Part shown: positions 59,488-64,000 of the stretch, in pieces
Position numbering within the stretch: the first letter of the stretch is position 1
Layout: every line of letters starts with the position of its first letter
Assembly (NCBI GenBank): GCA_965112735.1
Contig: OZ218952.1
Coordinates: forward strand, 4,898,001 to 4,962,000
Reading direction: 5' to 3'
DNA: 64,000 nt
Source of the DNA: Phaeosaccion multiseriatum
Taxonomy: Eukaryota > Ochrophyta, other classes
Notes under the pieces: model-generated
Database searches by the model: none
Told to the model about the DNA's origin: nothing
What the model saw: only the letters and a program-made list of their open reading frames with translations
Position numbers and translations under genes: made by a program

Positions 59488-60620
59488 TAGAAGGGAACAG
59501 TATGGATATCTGTAACGGCAACGTAACGGTATCGATGTGACGGTGGTCATCAGAGGTCAGCCCCATCCTGTGACCCCCACCCCTCCCCCATTTGGAGGGG
59601 CAGAGGGAGGGGGGCGAGTGGATGGAGTGGGGCATAGGGAGGGAGAGAGGTAAAGAGGAGCAGGGAAGTGATGAGTGGTGAGCAAGGAGCAAAGCCGTAC
59701 GCACGCCCTCCTTGTCATCGTTCACTCGGTGCAAAGGGCTCTATAGCCTGCGTCCTTCCCCGTCGTTTGCCCGTTAGTCTTGAGCTCTTGAGCTTCATCT
59801 CTCACGCTCCCTACTCCATGATGATGCCTCTTATGTTTGGGGAGGGATCTCACGCTGCCTCCTCCATGATGATGATGATGCCTCTTATGTTTGGGGAGGG
59901 ATCTCACGCTGCCTCCTCCATGATGATGATGATGCCTCTTATGTTTGGGGAGGGCTCTGGTCTGCTCGGCCTTGGTGCTTACCTTACGATAGCGCCGGTC
60001 AGGGATGGGCAGCAGGGAGCAGAGTGCCTTGGTGCTACCTTACGATAGCGCCGGTCAGGGATGGGCAGCAGGGAGCAGAGTGCTTGCCTGGATATCGGCC
60101 ATGCGCGACAGTTACAGTTTTGCCTCTCCTTTCATCAGGGGGTCAAAATGGCAGAGCAAGCAGAAGAGCAGAAGGGTGTTCCCATCACGGCTCAGTAAGG
60201 CAGTGAGGCAGCAGAAGAGTGCGGGCAGGCCGTGCCCTTCACGCCTACCCCAGACATCCTTGCAGACTTGGCGTAGTCTCTTCGCCCCGTGTGGGTGGGT
60301 GACCGAGAGCCCCCCTGGGTGGCGAAGGCTGCCTGTCCATGAGGCGAGAGTGCTTCATCCCACAAAAAGAGTGAGGAGGCTTAGCCTGGCTTTCTGGCCT
60401 GGCTTTGTTTGGTCATATGGTAAGCGCGTTTTCTACAAGTAAATAGAGGCCAAATATGTAGACATCTTCTCGTTAAAAAAAAAAAAAAAATATTGTTATA
60501 ACAATGTAATTATCGTTTATGACAATACAATTATCGTCATGCTCTACGCATTACTTCACCCCTGCTGTTACAGCCAGCTCTGCTGCCCCTGCCCCCCCCC
60601 CCCCATCCCCTTCACTGTTG
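59488..60620. other. Tail-to-tail intergenic region with two tandem repeats
   Basis: 59814-59958 has three copies of a roughly 51-bp unit (CCATGATGATG...CTTATGTTTGGGGAGGG). 59970-60083 has a 53-bp unit (CCTTACGATAGCGCCGGTCA...) twice. An A-run is at 60477-60490, and near-palindromic ATTGTTATAACAAT follows. Frames across it have no domain. It contains the 3' ends of PanK and the transporter. Confidence 0.6.
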
Positions 60621-62099
60621 CTACCGCTGCCCAGCCGCCAGCTGCTGCAGAGAGTGCACTGTGCCCACCACCGCGGCAAAGAGGCCCGCCACAGCAATGG
60701 CCACGAGGCCGCCGGAGTGCAGGGCAGGCAAGCGGCCGCTCTGTCGCCGGAGGGAGCGGTAGCACAGAGGCGGGAGGATGAAGGCCAGCAGGCTGCAGCA
60801 GCTGCTGCCGATGAGGGAGATGAAGAGACCGAAGTTAGGCACAGAGGCCGCTGTGAAGCCTGTGCCCATCACCAGCCCTGCCCGAAGCAAGTTCCGGCTC
60901 CGTTCGTAGGAGGAGCTGCTGGCATCCAGCCACTTGAGCTCCAGCACCTCCCACACGGGGATCATCATTATGGGGAAGGTGAAGAACAGCCCCACGCAGA
61001 AGGAGAGCTTGACGGTGGTGGCGTAGGCCGAGCCGGGCAAGTTGCTGAGGATGATATCTTCCGTGGCGCTGCCAAAGGCCATGTAGCCCAGTGCTCCCGA
61101 CGAGATGCACAGCGAGGTGTAGAGGAACATTACCAGAGAGAGGATGGGGAAGAAGCGCTTCTTCTCGCGCATGCTGGCCTCGAGGGGGAGGACCATCCCC
61201 ATGCCCTCGAAACAGTACACCGCCACTCCGAACACAAAGGGCAGTGCCCCGATCTTCCACGAGTCGATTTCGGGGTGGTCGAGTTGGTAATACTCCACAT
61301 CCTTGCCGTAGATCACCGCCAGGCCTGTGAGGTTCACCACCTCGGCGAGCAGCGAGAACGGCGCGAGATACTTGAGATGCTTGAGGAGGCACAGCGCAGT
61401 GATGAAAGGCAGGCAGCCCAGGATGACCGGCACCTTGGGCAGCCCGAACAGGTCGTTGAGGTTGCGTGCGATGAAGATGAGGTAGGCGCTGCTGAAGCCC
61501 GACTGCGTGACCACGAGGGCCCCCTCCACGGCCAAGAAGCCCGTCCTTCCGAGCGCTACCTGACATATCCTGCTATATGTGAGCGATCGGTGCTGCTGGT
61601 GCTGGTGCTGCTGCCGAGGATCCCCCTCTTCATCCCCCGCCACCTCCTCCCCCTGGCTCTTCATGATCATGTACTTGCACTGGATGAGCATCCACATGCA
61701 GCCGAGGCTGACCACGCCGACAATGGCCAGCACCACCCCAGAGAGCACCAAGCCTCCCTCCATGAAAGCCTTGGGTATGCCTAAAATGCCCGCTCCGACG
61801 AATGCTATCAAGGTGTTGACAAAGGTCCGGCCCACGGAGCTCAGGTGCCCCGATGCGCCCCCATGGCTACCACTCAGCCCCTCTGTCTCTATTTCTAGCG
61901 GCTCTAAGCCCTTCCCGTGACTAGTTGGTGTGCTGCTGCTGTTTCCATTCGCCTCTCGCAACAGCTGTTCCGTGGCTGCGGCTGCGCTCTCCTCGAAATC
62001 ATCCGTGCTGCTCAGAGGCGCCGTCGCCCCATCATCATCCTCAACGGTACCTCCCTTCATAATAGAGGACACGCGCCGCTGCAGCGGGATGCCTTGCAT
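60621..62099 (-). CDS. Amino acid/auxin permease family transporter (SLC36/AVT3-like)
   Basis: A single exon of 492 aa from the ATG at 62099 (MQGIPLQRRVSSIMKGG); the frame extends upstream only to a GTG. About eleven TM helices are visible. The first, FVNTLIAFVGAGILGIPKAF, carries the unwound GAGILG(I/L)P motif that binds substrate in this PF01490 family, and CFEGMGMVLPLEASM is the conserved TM6 region (FEG....PLE). A cytosolic, Ser/Glu-rich N-terminus of about 85 residues precedes it. The insert between TM2 and TM3 contains a Gln/His run. SLC36/AVT3 members export neutral amino acids from vacuoles or lysosomes with protons; this location is inferred from family only. It is head-to-head with the Twinkle-like gene. 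Confidence 0.9.
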   Translation of the reverse strand: MQGIPLQRRVSSIMKGGTVEDDDGATAPLSSTDDFEESAAAATEQLLREANGNSSSTPTSHGKGLEPLEIETEGLSGSHGGASGHLSSVGRTFVNTLIAFVGAGILGIPKAFMEGGLVLSGVVLAIVGVVSLGCMWMLIQCKYMIMKSQGEEVAGDEEGDPRQQHQHQQHRSLTYSRICQVALGRTGFLAVEGALVVTQSGFSSAYLIFIARNLNDLFGLPKVPVILGCLPFITALCLLKHLKYLAPFSLLAEVVNLTGLAVIYGKDVEYYQLDHPEIDSWKIGALPFVFGVAVYCFEGMGMVLPLEASMREKKRFFPILSLVMFLYTSLCISSGALGYMAFGSATEDIILSNLPGSAYATTVKLSFCVGLFFTFPIMMIPVWEVLELKWLDASSSSYERSRNLLRAGLVMGTGFTAASVPNFGLFISLIGSSCCSLLAFILPPLCYRSLRRQSGRLPALHSGGLVAIAVAGLFAAVVGTVHSLQQLAAGQR

Positions 62100-62295
62100 C
62101 TCAAGGGCAACGCCCAGCGGCCTCCTCTCAGGAGCAATCACAGAAAAGTCGAGGAAGCAAGCTCATTTCAAGTAGCGTTGCCTACTCAAGACAAGACCTT
62201 ATCCGAGGTGATGCGAGGGAGCTGCGTAGCTATTCGATGCGCACTCTATTGAGGTTGGTTAAGCAGCCGGGCAGCGAGAGAAGGAGGCGTGGAAT
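62100..62295. promoter_or_regulatory. Shared upstream region, amino-acid transporter / Twinkle-like gene
   Basis: 196 bp between divergent start codons; no core element recognised. It would shrink if the transporter used the upstream GTG or lengthen if the Twinkle-like gene starts at the later Met (62359). Confidence 0.4.
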
Positions 62296-63328
62296 ATGTC
62301 AATGGCCCAGGCGTATACGATCCAGTCGCGAGAAGGGCAGAAGTGGAAAACCCGAATGATGAAGACGATGCACTGTCGCAGAGGAGGGCAGCGACTCGTG
62401 TCTATTCTCTCCCAGGCTCCCACGGGAGGGGGGAGGCGTCTGTGCAGCAGCAGCGGAGGGCTTGCAGCGGCCGCAGGGCCTGGGGCGGGTGCGTCCACCC
62501 CTTCGAATCCTGCCCCAGGATGTGCTTCGGGCCAGGAGAGGGGCTGCTCTTCGCGAGCAGAGGGGGAGACGAGGGAGGGGCAGAGGGGATACGGCAGCGT
62601 GTATAGCGGCGGTGGAAGTAGTACTGGTAGCACTGATGGTGGTGACAGGAGGAGGAGTCGAAGGAGGCCAAGGTCGTCTGGGCAAGGCACACAGGATACC
62701 GTCGGCGACAGGCTCGAGACAAGTGCAGCAGCGACGAGGGGGCGAGGAGCAGAGTGGTCCGGAGATACATATCCCCGCCGCCATTATCACGCCCTCGCGC
62801 ACGGAATCGGGGGCGGTTCTCGCGGCTTTAGCAGCAAGAGCAGCCCCGCTCTCCACTCAGAGGCGCAGGCCAGCGCCTTTGTAAGTAAGCACTTTGTCCT
62901 GGAGCCGGAGGAGATCACGGAATACCTCGATTCCCGTGGAGTTGACTACAAAGTCGTGTCGGTATGTGCGGGGGAGGAGTGCGGAGGGAAGGCTCTGCCC
63001 ATCCCTTTAGATTGACTAGGATAACCAGAGAGAAAGAGTTTGCCATAAAAGAGGAGAGACAGAGAAAGAGAGCCGTTGTCCCTCGACCACCTACCCACCA
63101 GACACTCCCCGCTGTGCTGTATCTAAACAGGGAGAAGCGCAGCTCAAGGAGTGCCCCTACTGCCACGAGACGCGAGGGATGATCGACAACCTCTGGAAGC
63201 TCTACGTGGGGCTGCATAAGGGTGGCGCCTTTTACTGCCATCGCTGCGGCAGTAAGGGCTCCTGGTTCGACTTCAAGCGGGCCATGGGGGGCATAAGCGT
63301 GAGCTCGAGTGTCAGCTTGATGGGCAAG
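62296..63328 (+). CDS. TWNK: Twinkle-like organellar primase-helicase, 5' part
   Basis: Exons 62296-62961 and 63131-63328 are seen; the gene continues past the right edge. Twinkle (T7 gp4-like) unwinds mitochondrial or plastid DNA and, outside animals, also primes it. Exon 2 encodes a zinc-ribbon: CPYC, then after LWKLYVGLHKGG comes FYCHRCGSKGSWFDFK. This is the CPxC...W/F.C..CG..G.W..F pattern of gp4/Twinkle primase heads. Just upstream, EITEYLDSRGVDYKVVS matches the short segment preceding the ribbon. The N-terminus is long (about 190 residues), rich in Arg, Ser and Gly, and includes RRLCSSS, compatible with a mitochondrial presequence if translation starts at the Met at 62359. The helicase domain is off-window, so a stand-alone primase head cannot be excluded. 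Confidence 0.72.
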
Positions 63329-64000
63329 GTGAGGCGGTCGGTGTCCTGTACATGTGTGTGTGTGTGTGCGTGCGTGTGTGCGTGTGTGTGTGTGTGTGTG
63401 TGTGCGTGTGTGAGAGAGAGAGTGTGTGTATGGAGGGAGGGGGGGAGGGCATAAGGATTTTTGTGTGATGTGTTCAGTCCCCATTCCTTTTGTGAGGTAC
63501 ACAGAGAGGGAGGGGGGTGGAATGTTGAGGTATAGTCTGTCGCCAGAGGCTCTTTCGTCGAGCAGAGAGAGAGGACGGACACACACACAGCGGAGACGAT
63601 GGCCCGAAACACTTGCTTGCGGGGACGGCTCTCTTCTCGCTCGATCCAAGCAAAGGCCATACATTCAGATGGAGAGAGACAACGCGGGCGAGAGAGAGAG
63701 GAACGGAGAGGGAGAAGGAGGGGGAGGGGGAGGGAGAGGAAGAGGGAGGGGGAAGGAGGCACATCACTCCACCCCCCCGTCTCCATTGAATTGGATTGAA
63801 TCGTTGCTTGCGGGGACGGCTCTCTTCTCGCTCGATCCAAGCAAAGGCCATACATTCAGATGGAGAGAGACAACGCGGGCGAGAGAGAGAGGAACGGAGA
63901 GGGAGAAGGAGGGGGAGGGGGAGGGAGAGGAAGAGGGAGGGGGAAGGAGGCACATCACTCCACCCCCCCGTCTCCATTGAATTGGATTGAATCGAATCCA
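63329..64000 (+). repeat. Intron with a 191-bp tandem duplication (63613 onward)
   Basis: After the donor at 63329 come GT repeats, then a unit starting TTGCTTGCGGGGACGGCTCT (63613) that repeats at 63804 with near identity to 63994. Apparent long frames in both copies reflect the duplication. No exon seen before the window ends. Confidence 0.85.

Overview
This is nuclear DNA of a photosynthetic protist. Every gene I could complete is cut by GT-AG introns, except two single-exon genes. Three genes begin with a signal peptide whose cleavage point is followed by phenylalanine (SAF|G, EG|FFAAAP, SAF|C), the bipartite plastid targeting style of algae with a red-derived complex plastid. An ochrophyte stramenopile or a chromerid such as Vitrella fits; I cannot decide between them from this window. 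Introns are packed with tri-, tetra- and pentanucleotide repeats, and many low-complexity open frames (poly-THSL, poly-PPS, poly-LLAC) are only translations of those repeats.

Layout, left to right: the 5' part of a permuted papain-like (YiiX/LRAT-type) gene (-, runs off the left end); a plastid MsrB-like reductase (+); plastid ClpS (+); a 16-exon OSCA/CSC1-like channel (-); a nucleotide-sugar/GDP-fucose type transporter (+); a SHRW/TIR-like protein with membrane segments (-); a plastid protein with two CS domains (+); a NIF3/DUF34 protein (-); PEX1 (+). From 33.3 to 54.5 kb lies a repeat island holding a partial, internally deleted PEX1 copy, two copies of an unknown protein-coding repeat, a mitochondrial di/tricarboxylate carrier (-, apparently intact), a young Ty1/copia element with identical LTRs, rearranged repeat modules and two foldback (MITE-like) elements with 4-bp target duplications. 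The right arm holds pantothenate kinase (+), an amino-acid transporter (-), and the 5' end of a Twinkle-like primase-helicase (+, runs off the right end).

Host genes mostly alternate in strand, making head-to-head pairs with short shared upstream regions (804-1017, 14273-14717, 19972-20601, 26755-26936, 62100-62295) and tail-to-tail pairs between them. The genes serve unrelated housekeeping roles: plastid protein quality control (MsrB, ClpS, CS protein), peroxisome biogenesis, CoA synthesis, transport, and organelle DNA replication. There is no operon-like functional grouping.

Exon coordinates below come from reading splice sites by eye and checking that phase closes across each gene. They have not been tested against transcripts.
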